Of a stretch of DNA of 64,000 nt, positions 25,262 through 33,495 are shown piece after piece. Below the pieces are notes generated by a model that had not been told where the DNA came from, did not search any database, and saw nothing but the letters and a program-made list of their open reading frames with translations. The stretch is taken from the NCBI GenBank assembly GCA_020634895.1, contig JACKAV010000004.1:365688-429687 (forward strand), written 5' to 3'. The stretch comes from Anaerolineales bacterium. GTDB taxonomy: Bacteria > Chloroflexota > Anaerolineae > Anaerolineales > Villigracilaceae. Made by a program: the position numbers and the translations under genes. Every line of letters begins with the position of its first letter. Position 1 is the stretch's first letter.

Positions 25262-26083
25262 ATGTCTTTAAACAATGTCCTTCCATTCCTTTCAACACTG
25301 GTCATGCTGGTCTTTACGATCAGCGTGCTGCAGCGATACGTGGTACGCCGCCAGCTGCACTTCCTGTTCTGGGGCATCGGTCTTGCGATGTTCGGCGCAG
25401 GAAGTTTCGCTGAAGCGTACCTTGCCCTGGGATGGAACAAGTGGGTATTCTTCGTCTGGTATCTGTTCGGTGCGGCTCTGAACGCCGCCTGGCTTGGTCA
25501 TGGGACCCTGTACCTTTTGGTACGCAAACGCTGGGTCCACGGTGTGACGGCTGCGCTGGTCATCGGCAGTTTGTTCGCCGGGTATCTGATGCTGCAAGCC
25601 ATGCCGAAACTGGACGAATCCGTTTTCACCACCAGTAAACCCGTCAGCGAGCAATACGGCACAAAGGCGCTGGATGCGGGTGAGTCCGCTCCTGAGGGCG
25701 CGTTGACCGTCAACACCACTTATCGCGGCGAGGAAGTGACTGCCGTGCGTGGACTGCTTCCGCTTGGCACGCCCGTCCGCCTGACCACGCCGTTTTTCAA
25801 CATCTACGGTTTGCTCACGCTGGTGGGCGGCGCGATCTACTCCGCGTTCCTGTTCTGGCGCAAACGTGTGATGCCCAACCGTGTGGTCGCGAATGTCTTG
25901 ATCGCGGCGGGCGCACTCGCCATCGGCTTCGCCAGCACATTGACCCGCCTTGGTTATGGTCAATTCCTTTATCTTGGCGAATTGTTCTCAGCAATTCTGA
26001 TGTTTGTCGGTTTCCAGCTTGCCGCGAAACCACAGCCGAATGAAGTTCCCGCGCAGCAATCCGTGCCTGCTTCAGCGGATTAG
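25262..26083 (+). CDS. Multi-span membrane protein of unknown function
   Basis: About 273 residues with seven hydrophobic segments: four before residue 125, then an extracytoplasmic loop of about 60 residues (about 120-180), then three more. The start is the ATG at 25262 with AGGAGA at 25249. Motifs such as FWGIGLAMFGAGSFAEAYLALGW are not diagnostic to me. The C-terminal tail is short and Pro/Ala-rich. It follows the 53-residue membrane protein gene and precedes a convergent regulator gene beyond a terminator. I assign no function. Confidence 0.6.
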   Translation: MSLNNVLPFLSTLVMLVFTISVLQRYVVRRQLHFLFWGIGLAMFGAGSFAEAYLALGWNKWVFFVWYLFGAALNAAWLGHGTLYLLVRKRWVHGVTAALVIGSLFAGYLMLQAMPKLDESVFTTSKPVSEQYGTKALDAGESAPEGALTVNTTYRGEEVTAVRGLLPLGTPVRLTTPFFNIYGLLTLVGGAIYSAFLFWRKRVMPNRVVANVLIAAGALAIGFASTLTRLGYGQFLYLGELFSAILMFVGFQLAAKPQPNEVPAQQSVPASAD

Positions 26084-26156
26084 GACACGGACTTCACGGA
26101 ATAAACCTTATGAAGATTTTGTTCGTTCCGTGTCTTCCGTAGAATCCGTGTACTTC

Positions 26157-26190
26157 AAAAAGAGCCGCAGATTTTTTCTGCGGCTCTTTT
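26157..26190. terminator. Bidirectional terminator
   Basis: AAAAGAGCCGCAGA pairs with TCTGCGGCTCTTTT around a short T loop, between convergent genes. The 70 bases before it contain imperfect repeats of CACGGA and TCCGTG. Confidence 0.88.
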
Positions 26191-26198
26191 GATTCTGC

Positions 26199-26825
26199 TT
26201 AATGATTTGCGTTTTCCAGTTTGCTGTACGTTTCCAACAGACTGATGAGAATATCGTCCGTGAACGTGTGCATGCGGGTGTACATTTCCGTCGCGCGCCG
26301 TGCAGGGATGTTCGCTTCGGTGTAAACCTTGATGACCGACTCCACCAACGTATCCCTGAAGAACAGGAACGCCTTCGCCGCATCCACATAACTGAGGCTG
26401 TAGCGCCGCGCGCGGGAGGCGTATTCGTACCCGATGGCATACGCCTCACTTTCGGCTTCGCGCCCATTGGTCGCCACGTAGGTCATCAATCCCTGAAACA
26501 GCGACCTCGCGCTCATGCGGTACTGTGACCGCGCATCATTGTCCAGTTTTTGATACCAGGATTCCTCTCCCAAACGTCCTTCGGATATCTGCATGCGGAC
26601 GTTCTTCACGATCTCCTGCATCATCCCCTCGGGCTCGAGCGCCTCTTCCCTGGACTTTGAAGTTGTCTCTGCCCAGAGGAGCAGTTCTCCGCGCTTGTAG
26701 CGGCGATGCCCTCCCTGCGTCTTGTGAACGGGAAGGATGCCTTTATCGGACCAAAGCCGCACCGTGCTGGGATGCACTCCAAGCAGGTCTGCGGCACCGC
26801 CGAGGGAAAGCCAATCGTCAGTCAA
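26199..26825 (-). CDS. MerR-like HTH protein with RsbRD-like helical C-terminus
   Basis: A 208-residue protein. Residues 3-55 form a MerR-type winged helix (LGGAADLLGVHPSTVRLWSD followed by GGHRRYKRGEL). The remaining 130 residues are helical with a pattern like the RsbRD / histidine-kinase N-terminal helical domain (SARSLFQGLMTYV, EYASRARRYSLSYVDAAKAF, FRDTLVESVIKVY). No cobalamin-binding DxHxxG motif is present, so it is not a LitR/CarH-type light sensor. It lies 3 nt after the stop of the PucC-like transporter gene and is co-transcribed with it. Its ligand is unknown. Confidence 0.75.
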   Translation of the reverse strand: MTDDWLSLGGAADLLGVHPSTVRLWSDKGILPVHKTQGGHRRYKRGELLLWAETTSKSREEALEPEGMMQEIVKNVRMQISEGRLGEESWYQKLDNDARSQYRMSARSLFQGLMTYVATNGREAESEAYAIGYEYASRARRYSLSYVDAAKAFLFFRDTLVESVIKVYTEANIPARRATEMYTRMHTFTDDILISLLETYSKLENANH

Positions 26826-26828
26826 TAT

Positions 26829-28166
26829 TTACTCCGCTGCCAGCGCAACTTTTTCGGTAAAGTCCGGTTCGTGCGCCTGCTTTTTGAATTTGTCCACATC
26901 TATACGATACAACATAATGGCGGCAAAGAACAGCATTAACGCCTCGATACCGAAGACCACAAGATATCCGCTCATGGCGTTGCCGGTGATCTGTGTGGCA
27001 AGGTCAGCGACGACTCCCGCCATGAGCAGACCGACCAGCCGCGAGAGTCCGTTCGAGAAGCCCCATGCGCCGATGTACAAGCCGACCTTTTCAGGGACGG
27101 TCAGGTCGAACATCAGCGAAAGATTTGCAATGGTGGAGATGCCCGTGCCAAACCCAAGCAGGGTGATGCCTACATAAAAAGCGGATGTGCTGGCGATCAT
27201 TCCGCTGACGACGATGATGATGAATCCGAACATCGCCGCGAGGTTGCCGGACTGCGCCACGTATTTCTTTTTGACGCGCCCATCGAGAAAACCGGCAATG
27301 ATAAAGGCGATCAACGTGAACGAGTTGGTAATGGACACGATACGTGACGTCTGTTCGAGGGTCATGCCGAAGGCTTGGGCGCCGAAGGGTTCGAGCAGCA
27401 CATCCTGGCTGAGAATGGCGGCGAGGAGCAGAAGCAGATACACGAAGAATATCTTCGCGATCGGATTCTCCGTAATGGCGGCGGTCATCTGTTTGACGGT
27501 GTAGGTGTCTGCTTTGGGTGCCCCCCTCTGTCCCCCCATTTCGGAGAAATGGGGGGATGAAAGGGGGGGAAAGCGTGGTTCCAGCTTGATGAGGCCGAGC
27601 AAGCCCATCGTCAGGGCTGAGGCGGCGACGATGAGGAAGGCACGCTGAAGGGTGGCAGGGTCAAATGTGGGGACCATCCGGCTGAGGCTGATTCCCGTCG
27701 CGATCAAACCGATCACCATCAAGGTGAACATCGTTGCCACGGTTTTGCCGCGCTCCTTTTCGCCGGAAAGTTCGGAGGCGAGGGAAAGATAGGAAACAGC
27801 GGAAAGGTTGTAGCCCATGCCCCACAGACCAAAGGCGAGGATGCCGACGAGCACCCCAAGCGTGAAGTTCTGACTCATCAGCAGAGCGATCTGCGGCGAG
27901 ACTGCCACGCCGACCACGCAAAGGATGAGTCCCGCGAGGATGTATGGCGAGCGTCGATAACCCAAAACGGGATGCCTGTCGGAGAATGAGCCGATGGCGA
28001 CCTGGATGGGGGAAAGTAAATATGGAAAAATGGCAAGCAGAGTGAAAAGCGTTTTGGAGATGCCGAGGTCGAAGATCATGACGCGGTTGAGCGTGCTGTT
28101 GATGGGCACGAGCGTCATGGCGACGGCGGTGTGAATGAGGGCGAGTTGCAGGCGTTTGAGTAACAT
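26829..28166 (-). CDS. PucC/BCD-type MFS transporter
   Basis: A 445-residue twelve-helix transporter. The opening segment (IHTAVAMTLVPINSTLNRVM) followed by SPIQVAIGSFSDRHPVLGYRR is the signature of the BCD (bacteriochlorophyll delivery, PucC/LhaA) family, which assists assembly of light-harvesting complexes in phototrophs. No photosynthesis gene is visible, so another tetrapyrrole or an ancestral role is possible; haem and iron genes follow upstream. A palindromic repeat encodes residues 200-216 in the central cytoplasmic loop. The MerR-like gene follows 3 nt later. Confidence 0.8.
   Translation of the reverse strand: MLLKRLQLALIHTAVAMTLVPINSTLNRVMIFDLGISKTLFTLLAIFPYLLSPIQVAIGSFSDRHPVLGYRRSPYILAGLILCVVGVAVSPQIALLMSQNFTLGVLVGILAFGLWGMGYNLSAVSYLSLASELSGEKERGKTVATMFTLMVIGLIATGISLSRMVPTFDPATLQRAFLIVAASALTMGLLGLIKLEPRFPPLSSPHFSEMGGQRGAPKADTYTVKQMTAAITENPIAKIFFVYLLLLLAAILSQDVLLEPFGAQAFGMTLEQTSRIVSITNSFTLIAFIIAGFLDGRVKKKYVAQSGNLAAMFGFIIIVVSGMIASTSAFYVGITLLGFGTGISTIANLSLMFDLTVPEKVGLYIGAWGFSNGLSRLVGLLMAGVVADLATQITGNAMSGYLVVFGIEALMLFFAAIMLYRIDVDKFKKQAHEPDFTEKVALAAE
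27521..27568. repeat. Palindrome inserted in frame in the PucC-like gene
   Basis: TCCCCCCATTTC and its complement form a perfect 12-bp stem with a 3-nt loop; outer arms CCCCCCT / AGGGGGG extend it. It encodes a Pro/Gly/Ser-rich stretch in the loop between the two six-helix halves and keeps the frame. Confidence 0.75.
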
Positions 28167-28202
28167 AGGGCAGGTGCTTCCAATTTTTTGGGATTAAATA
28201 AA

Positions 28203-28227
28203 GTAAGGGCGGATTGCACGCCCTTAC
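28203..28227. repeat. Dispersed hairpin, GTAAGGGCG type
   Basis: GTAAGGGCG and CGCCCTTAC flank a 7-nt loop in the gap between the HutX-like and PucC-like genes. It resembles the hairpins at 18160 and 28878; there is no T-run. Confidence 0.55.
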
Positions 28228-28322
28228 CCCGACTTTCCATTATTTTAGGTGTAAATTCCAAAAGGAATGTGTAGATTTACGTAGAATTCAACTAGAGATT
28301 GATTAGGGTAATTTTCAGCTTC

Positions 28323-28847
28323 TCACGCAGCGATCTTCTTGAAATTGACGATCAGGTCGTTATAGCTTTGCTGCAATTCGGGCGCGGGCGCCTTGCCGCC
28401 AAAGTTAAGGAAGACCTTGAATGCCGCGTTCCCGCGCTTGTCGAAGAACTGAAAACTGAGCGACTCATGCCCGTCGAGATGGCTGGGTTTGCGGAAGGCG
28501 AAAATGGCAGCAAGTTCCCAACTGCGGATGTGCATATCCAACGATTTGCTGCGGACGTTGAGAAAACCGTCCTTTTGCGAAAAGCCGCCGAACTGCCCGA
28601 ATGATTCGATGGTCGCCGCTCCGTTCGAGACGATGACGTGAACATTTCCCAACGTTTCAAACGCGCGGATAAGTTCCTCGTAACGCGCAAAATCCAGTTC
28701 GTGGGCGGTGTCCCCTTCGAGCGCACGGACGATCTCCACTTCGGGGATGCGCAATTTATGCGCAAGCATCAGCGTCATTTGCGAGCGGTCTGCGTTGTAT
28801 GCTTCGCGGATGACGTTATGGTCGATCACAGATTCCATTTGCAACAT
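28323..28847 (-). CDS. HutX/ChuX-family haem utilisation protein
   Basis: A 174-residue cytoplasmic protein with the single-repeat beta-sheet plus helix layout of the HutX/ChuX family: PEVEIVRALEGDTAHEL near the start, GNVHVIVSNGAATIESFGQF near 67-86, and ESLSFQFFDKRGNAAFKVFL near 128-147. Relatives bind or shuttle haem inside the cell and some help its breakdown. GGAGAAAAT lies directly before the ATG at 28847. It stands between an FTR1-type iron permease and a PucC-like transporter, suggesting an iron and tetrapyrrole theme, although gaps with hairpins separate the genes. Confidence 0.8.
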   Translation of the reverse strand: MLQMESVIDHNVIREAYNADRSQMTLMLAHKLRIPEVEIVRALEGDTAHELDFARYEELIRAFETLGNVHVIVSNGAATIESFGQFGGFSQKDGFLNVRSKSLDMHIRSWELAAIFAFRKPSHLDGHESLSFQFFDKRGNAAFKVFLNFGGKAPAPELQQSYNDLIVNFKKIAA

Positions 28848-28877
28848 ATTTTCTCCATTAAATATTCTGACTTATAA

Positions 28878-28910
28878 AAGTAGAGGCGACCGATTTAGTC
28901 GTCTCTACTT
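28878..28910 (-). repeat. Hairpin after the FTR1 gene, GTAGAGGCGAC type
   Basis: AAGTAGAGGCGAC pairs with GTCGTCTCTACTT (one G-U pair) around a 7-nt loop, 25 nt downstream of the iron permease gene. It may serve as a terminator and belongs with the hairpins at 18160 and 28203. Confidence 0.6.
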
Positions 28911-28934
28911 GTGGATTGTTTTATGTGCCCAGAC

Positions 28935-29762
28935 TTAGGCGACAGCCTGCGGCGCTTCTTTTCTGGACTTTAGGCTTGACCATTGCAGCCCCAAGCCGAT
29001 GGCTACAAAGTAAGCGACGTAGGCAATCAATTCCGTGAGCGTGGGAGCGGGGTTGTACCCGAACAACGCGGCGAGCAATTGACCGAACAGCGAGGAATCG
29101 CTGAGGACGTGGCTTAAATCCCATACAGGTTCGACAAGCGCGGGCAGCCAGCCGACTTCCACGAATTCATGCACGCCGTGCGCGAACAAACCCGCCGCAA
29201 AGAGGACCAGCATCACGCCGGTGATCTGGAAGAAGCGGCGCAGGTCCAACCGGACGGTGCTGGCGAAGATGGACCATCCGAGCAGGATGGCGGTGCCCAA
29301 GCCCAGAAACGCTCCGATCAATGTTTGCAGCGACGTGGAAACAAAAGCGGAAGCCGTCAGGAAAAGTGCCAATTCGATGCCCTCACGCAGGACAGCGATG
29401 AGCGCCACGAAGAAAATGGCGCGTTTGCCGAATTGCGAGGCGCGATGGACTTCAGCTTCGAGGCTCGATTTTAAGGAACGCGCCTGCTTGCTCATCCAGA
29501 AGATCATCCAGGTGAGAAGTCCGGCGGCAATGAGCATGGTGAAACCTTCGAAAATGGCTTCGCCGGGGTCCTTCATTTCAAGCCCGAGAGAGGTTAGGAT
29601 GACCGCGGTCAGAATGCTTATAATTCCAGCGCTCAATGCGCCCAGCCAGACGGTGGATACCAGCTCAGGACGTTTGATCTGGCGGACAGCCCCCAGCAAA
29701 ATGCCGACGATGAGGGCGGCTTCGATCCCTTCGCGGAGGGATAACAGGTAACTTGGTAACAT
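28935..29762 (-). CDS. FTR1-family iron permease
   Basis: A 275-residue protein with seven membrane helices. The two iron-binding REGxE motifs are REGIE at residues 10-14 and REGIE at 126-130, as in Ftr1/EfeU. It transports ferric iron across the cytoplasmic membrane, usually with an EfeO/EfeB or multicopper oxidase partner, none of which is next to it. It is divergent from a DtxR-type regulator gene with a 163-bp shared intergenic region holding a 19-bp palindrome. Confidence 0.92.
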   Translation of the reverse strand: MLPSYLLSLREGIEAALIVGILLGAVRQIKRPELVSTVWLGALSAGIISILTAVILTSLGLEMKDPGEAIFEGFTMLIAAGLLTWMIFWMSKQARSLKSSLEAEVHRASQFGKRAIFFVALIAVLREGIELALFLTASAFVSTSLQTLIGAFLGLGTAILLGWSIFASTVRLDLRRFFQITGVMLVLFAAGLFAHGVHEFVEVGWLPALVEPVWDLSHVLSDSSLFGQLLAALFGYNPAPTLTELIAYVAYFVAIGLGLQWSSLKSRKEAPQAVA

Positions 29763-29885
29763 TTAGCTTGTGCTCCTGTGAATAGGTGTTTTGTTCTTGA
29801 GTATCGAATGGGAATGTTATAATTTGAATAAATAATATAATCTAGATATAAATAGTGTTTTTTGATTCTACATTCTTGAAATCAG

Positions 29886-29904
29886 TTTTCAACCAGGTTG
29901 AAAA
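29886..29904. promoter_or_regulatory. 19-bp palindrome, DtxR/MntR-type operator candidate
   Basis: TTTTCAACCAGGTTGAAAA is a perfect inverted repeat with a single central base, 22 bp upstream of the regulator start and in the region shared with the iron permease gene. Its size and A/T-rich arms suit a dimeric DtxR-family protein. Confidence 0.6.
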
Positions 29905-29925
29905 TTTTGGAGTTAGTTACGACCC

Positions 29926-30618
29926 ATGAACGTCAGTCCAGCCATGCAGCGCTATGCTGCGGAGATCTATCGCCTTCAACAAGACCATGAACAGGTTCCG
30001 CTTTCGCTTTTAAGCTCGCACGTCGAGTCGTCGGCGCAGGCGATTGCCAGCATGGTCAAACGTTTGAACAACGGCGGGTATCTCATCCACGAGCCTTACC
30101 GCGGAGTTCACCTTACACCGGATGGCGAAAGGATCGCCATGCCTGCCCTGCGCCGTCACCGCCTGACGGAGGTTTTCCTCGTCAGGGTGATGAAATACGA
30201 TTGGGCAACCGCGCACAAACTGGCGGATACGTTCGAGCGCGGCATCAACGATGAGCTGGAAGACCGTATGGATGAACTGGCGGGGTTTCCAACGCGGTGT
30301 CCGCATGGAGAGCCGATCCCCTCAAAGTCGGGAGACATGCCCGAGGTCCGCGATGAGCCGCTGATCAATGTGCCGTCCGGCTCAGACTGTATCGTCAGCA
30401 GAGTCCGCACCCACGATATGGACAAGCTGGATTACATCGGCGAACTGGGACTCGTGCCCGGAACGCCGTTTCATCTGCTTAGCTGCGCTCCTTTTAAAGG
30501 ACCGCTGCGCCTGAATATGAAGCCGCTCGATCATGTGATCGGGTATGAACTCGCCGGCTCGCTCTGGGTGGAGGTGACGAAATTGGGCGAGGGGAACAAA
30601 CTTCCGCCAAAAAACTAA
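29926..30618 (+). CDS. DtxR/MntR-family metal-dependent regulator
   Basis: A 230-residue regulator: N-terminal winged helix (residues 1-70, with SSHVESSAQAIASMVKRLNN), dimerisation domain with metal residues, and a C-terminal FeoA/SH3-like domain (IGELGLVPGTPFHLL). His78, Glu82 and His97 match the ancillary metal site of DtxR; CPHGEPIP (125-132) is the usual hallmark. In the primary-site helix the sequence is ADTFERGINDE, so the normally conserved His after Glu104 is Arg105 and the Cys/Glu position is Asp101. Metal preference may therefore differ. It most likely controls the divergent FTR1 gene. Confidence 0.88.
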   Translation: MNVSPAMQRYAAEIYRLQQDHEQVPLSLLSSHVESSAQAIASMVKRLNNGGYLIHEPYRGVHLTPDGERIAMPALRRHRLTEVFLVRVMKYDWATAHKLADTFERGINDELEDRMDELAGFPTRCPHGEPIPSKSGDMPEVRDEPLINVPSGSDCIVSRVRTHDMDKLDYIGELGLVPGTPFHLLSCAPFKGPLRLNMKPLDHVIGYELAGSLWVEVTKLGEGNKLPPKN

Positions 30619-30668
30619 CAAAACAGTTCGTTCAAAAACTGGTATCTGGCTTTTTTTTTGTGTTAGAC

Positions 30669-30682
30669 TGAAAGTGCTTTTA
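30669..30682 (+). promoter_or_regulatory. LacI-type operator at the repressor gene
   Basis: TGAAAGTGCTTTTA differs at one base from the operator at 31809 and lies 18 bp before the repressor ATG. A second half-like TTGCTTTCA follows. Autoregulation is inferred. Confidence 0.65.
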
Positions 30683-30700
30683 TATTGCTTTCAAAAAATC

Positions 30701-31711
30701 ATGGCAAACGCAAAAAAATCCCCCACCATATATGATGTTGCTGAAGTTTCAGGTGTAAGTATTTCCACCATCTCCCGGGTGCTTAATTCGCCCGATAAAG
30801 TGAATCCCAAGACCCGTCAGCAGGTGATGGATGCGATCGACAAACTTGGTTTCATTCCCAAGGCAGAGGCGCGCGCCCGTGCCATGCGGAGCACGAACCG
30901 CGTGGGTGTCATCACGCCGTTCTTTACGGCGCCGTCCTTTGTCCAGCGCCTGCGCGGAGTTGCGGCTACGCTTTCCCGTGAGAACTACGAGCTTGTCATT
31001 TACCCGGTCGATTCGGCGGAACACCTGCAGGGATATATTTCCTCGATCCCGATCATGGGGAATCTGGATGGGCTTATCATCATGTCGCTTGCCATCGAAG
31101 ATTCCGATGCGGATCGTCTTGCTCGAAACGGGATGCAGACGGTTCTGGTCGAATTTTCGCATGATCAATTGAACAGTATTGTCATTAACGATGAACAGGG
31201 CGGGCGGTTCGTTGCCGAGCATTTGCTTCGCAAGGGACACAAGCGGCTCAGCTTTTTGGGCGATATTGAGCCTCCTGAACGGTTCGCGATTCATCCGGTC
31301 AAATCCCGTTTATTTGGGTTCCAAAAAGTGTTGAACGACGCCGGTATTTCCCTGCCGAAAAAATACGTCAAGCAATCTTCCTATGCCCAGCAGAATTCCC
31401 GCCAGGCTGCCTATGAATTGTTGTCCATGAGTGACCGTCCCACTGCGATCTTTGTTGCTTCGGATGTTCAGGCGATTGGTGTGATGAAAGTGGCGCGGCA
31501 GTTGAATATTCGCATCCCAGAGGACCTGGCGGTCATCGGCTTCGATGACATCGACATGGCTGAATACGTGGACCTGACCACCATCCGCCAGCATTTGGAT
31601 GAGTCCGGGCGGCTGGCGGCGGAAATATTGCTGGCGCGCATCACCGATTCCAACCGGACATTGCAGCATATCAACCTTCCACTCACACTGGTGGAGCGAT
31701 CCACGACTTAA
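30701..31711 (+). CDS. LacI-family transcriptional repressor of the sucrose/alpha-glucoside genes
   Basis: A 336-residue regulator. I choose the ATG at 30701 (MANAKKSPTIYDVAEVSGVS) because the DNA-binding domain then starts at the usual place and an upstream start at 30674 would run through the operator. The HTH is TIYDVAEVSGVSISTISRVL, followed by the hinge helix NPKTRQQVMDAI, and a periplasmic-binding-protein-like ligand domain (VGVITPFFTAPSF to IPEDLAVIGFDDIDMAEY). It precedes the transporter and enzyme genes and has near-identical operators in front of itself and of them. Confidence 0.92.
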   Translation: MANAKKSPTIYDVAEVSGVSISTISRVLNSPDKVNPKTRQQVMDAIDKLGFIPKAEARARAMRSTNRVGVITPFFTAPSFVQRLRGVAATLSRENYELVIYPVDSAEHLQGYISSIPIMGNLDGLIIMSLAIEDSDADRLARNGMQTVLVEFSHDQLNSIVINDEQGGRFVAEHLLRKGHKRLSFLGDIEPPERFAIHPVKSRLFGFQKVLNDAGISLPKKYVKQSSYAQQNSRQAAYELLSMSDRPTAIFVASDVQAIGVMKVARQLNIRIPEDLAVIGFDDIDMAEYVDLTTIRQHLDESGRLAAEILLARITDSNRTLQHINLPLTLVERSTT

Positions 31712-31772
31712 GAATGCCAGTCAAAACGGGGGAGGATATACGTAATTTTTCTCACAATAAAAAAGTTGCTTA

Positions 31773-31802
31773 TTGACTTTTGCAAAAGGGTTGTGCTATA
31801 CT
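31773..31802 (+). promoter_or_regulatory. Sigma-70-type promoter of the sugar operon
   Basis: TTGACT (31773-31778) and TATACT (31797-31802) are separated by 18 bp. The operator at 31809-31822 covers the expected transcription start. Confidence 0.75.
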
Positions 31803-31808
31803 TTGTTT

Positions 31809-31822
31809 TGAAAGTGCTTTCA
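31809..31822 (+). promoter_or_regulatory. LacI-type operator at the sugar transporter promoter
   Basis: TGAAAGTGCTTTCA is an inverted repeat with a TG centre, of the GAAAG-N2-CTTTC type bound by LacI-family sugar repressors. It starts 7 bp after the -10 hexamer. Confidence 0.75.
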
Positions 31823-31972
31823 TAAAAACTCTTTCACCTTGTCAATTTCCAATAGTTCATTTGAACGTAAGGAGGTGCCTTCTCCCCACATAAATTGACT
31901 TTACATCCCCCTGTTTTTTGGTTTTAAAAGATAGTTGATACATATATTCACCACTTTTCTAAGGAGAGAAGA

Positions 31973-33403
31973 ATGAAAAAAGTATTATGGCAAATGTTAG
32001 CGCTGACCGTAGTCGCTGCCGTTTTGCTCACCGCCTGTGGCTCTCCCGCCACTGAGGCTCCCGCCGCGACCGAAGCACCCATGACCGAAGCCATGACCGA
32101 AGCCCCCGCCGCCACCGAAGAAGCCATGACCGAAGAAATGGCCATGCCGGAAGTTCCCTTTGATTATCCCGCCGGAGGCGCGCTTGAAGCCGCCATTAAT
32201 GGCGATTACGCCGGAACCACCGTCACCGTGGACGGCGCCTTTGAAGGCAACGATCCCGATGGTGTCAAGTTCGCTGAATCCATGAAGGCGTTCGAAGATG
32301 CCACCGGCATTACCGTTAACTATGTCGGTAACAAGGAATTTGAAGGAACCATTTCCGTCCGCGTGGACGCTGGCGATGCCCCCGATATCGTGGACTTCCC
32401 GCAGCCCGGTCTGATGGCCACCTTCGCTCGCGAAGGCAAGCTTGTGCCCGTTACCAGCTTCATGTCTGATGAATGGCTGTCACAGCAATATAATCAGGGC
32501 TGGCGCGAATTCAATACGGTCGACGGTCAGGAAGTCGGCGTAATGCACCGCTATTCCGGCAAGAGCCTGGTGTGGTACCCCAAACAGGCTTGGGATGCGG
32601 CTGGATATCAGGTCCCCCAGACCTGGGATGAACTTCTTGCCCTTACCCAGCAGATCGCCGATGACGGTGACACTGCCTGGTGTATCGGGATCGAGTCCGG
32701 CGCAGCCACTGGTTGGCCCGCCACCGACTGGACCGAAGATCTGATGCTGCGCACCACCTCGCTCGAGAACTACGACGCCTGGGTTGCCGGCACACTGCCC
32801 TTCGATTCCCCCGAAGTTAAGAACGCCATCGAAACCTGGAGCAATATCTGGTTCAATGATGCATACGTAAATGGTGGACGTTCCTCCATCGTTTCCACCT
32901 CCTTTGGTGATGCCCCCGGTGGTCTGTTCACCGACCCGCCGAACTGCTGGCTGCACCGTCAGGCGAACTTCATCACCAGCTTCTTCCCCGAAGGCAAAGT
33001 CTACGGCACAGATTACGACTTCTTCTATCTGCCTCCTGTTGACGATGCTCACGGCCGTCCGTTCCTCGTCGCCGGCGATCTGATCGGTATGTTCAACGAC
33101 CGCCCCGAAGTCCGCGCGTTGATGGAATACTTCACCACCCCGCAGTCTGTCAGTGGTTGGTTGGAAGGCGGCGGAGCGATTGCCGCCCAGCAGACCGCAA
33201 CTCAGGATATGTACGGGTCTGACCTGGACTACGGCATCTCCCAACTCGTGGCAGATGCCACAGCCTTCCGCTTCGACGGCTCAGACTTGATGCCCCAGGA
33301 AGTTGGACAGGGTTCCTTCTGGGAGCATATCTCCAGCTACGTCGCAGGTTCGGAAGATCTCGACACCGCTATGAAGGCCATTGACGCCAGCTGGCCCAGG
33401 TAA
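31973..33403 (+). CDS. aglE: Alpha-glucoside ABC transporter substrate-binding lipoprotein
   Basis: A 476-residue lipoprotein with lipobox Cys22 (LLTACG) and a Thr-Glu-Ala-Pro-Met stalk of about 35 residues. The mature part is a family-1 extracellular solute-binding protein (KAFEDATGITVNYVGNKEF, DAGDAPDIVDFPQPG, YFTTPQSVSGWLEGGGAIAA). It resembles AglE, which binds sucrose, maltose and trehalose in rhizobia; the downstream amylosucrase and fructokinase point to sucrose. AAGGAGAG precedes the ATG. A stem-loop after the gene probably raises its level over the permeases. Confidence 0.85.
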   Translation: MKKVLWQMLALTVVAAVLLTACGSPATEAPAATEAPMTEAMTEAPAATEEAMTEEMAMPEVPFDYPAGGALEAAINGDYAGTTVTVDGAFEGNDPDGVKFAESMKAFEDATGITVNYVGNKEFEGTISVRVDAGDAPDIVDFPQPGLMATFAREGKLVPVTSFMSDEWLSQQYNQGWREFNTVDGQEVGVMHRYSGKSLVWYPKQAWDAAGYQVPQTWDELLALTQQIADDGDTAWCIGIESGAATGWPATDWTEDLMLRTTSLENYDAWVAGTLPFDSPEVKNAIETWSNIWFNDAYVNGGRSSIVSTSFGDAPGGLFTDPPNCWLHRQANFITSFFPEGKVYGTDYDFFYLPPVDDAHGRPFLVAGDLIGMFNDRPEVRALMEYFTTPQSVSGWLEGGGAIAAQQTATQDMYGSDLDYGISQLVADATAFRFDGSDLMPQEVGQGSFWEHISSYVAGSEDLDTAMKAIDASWPR

Positions 33404-33426
33404 GTAACTAACTAGCAAGACTAAAT

Positions 33427-33459
33427 GGGGTGAAGAGCTTATAATGAGTTCTTCACCCC
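33427..33459 (+). terminator. Intercistronic stem-loop after the binding protein gene
   Basis: GGGGTGAAGA pairs with TCTTCACCCC around a 13-nt loop, between the binding protein and permease genes, with a moderately T-rich tail. It likely causes partial termination or protects the upstream mRNA. Confidence 0.7.
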
Positions 33460-33495
33460 TAATTCTTATTTTCTTTTGGTGTAAGGAGCTGGCTC

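Noticed and set aside
26199..26825. Cobalamin-dependent light-sensing regulator (CarH/LitR type)
   Set aside because: The MerR-type helix is followed by a helical domain without the cobalamin DxHxxG motif.
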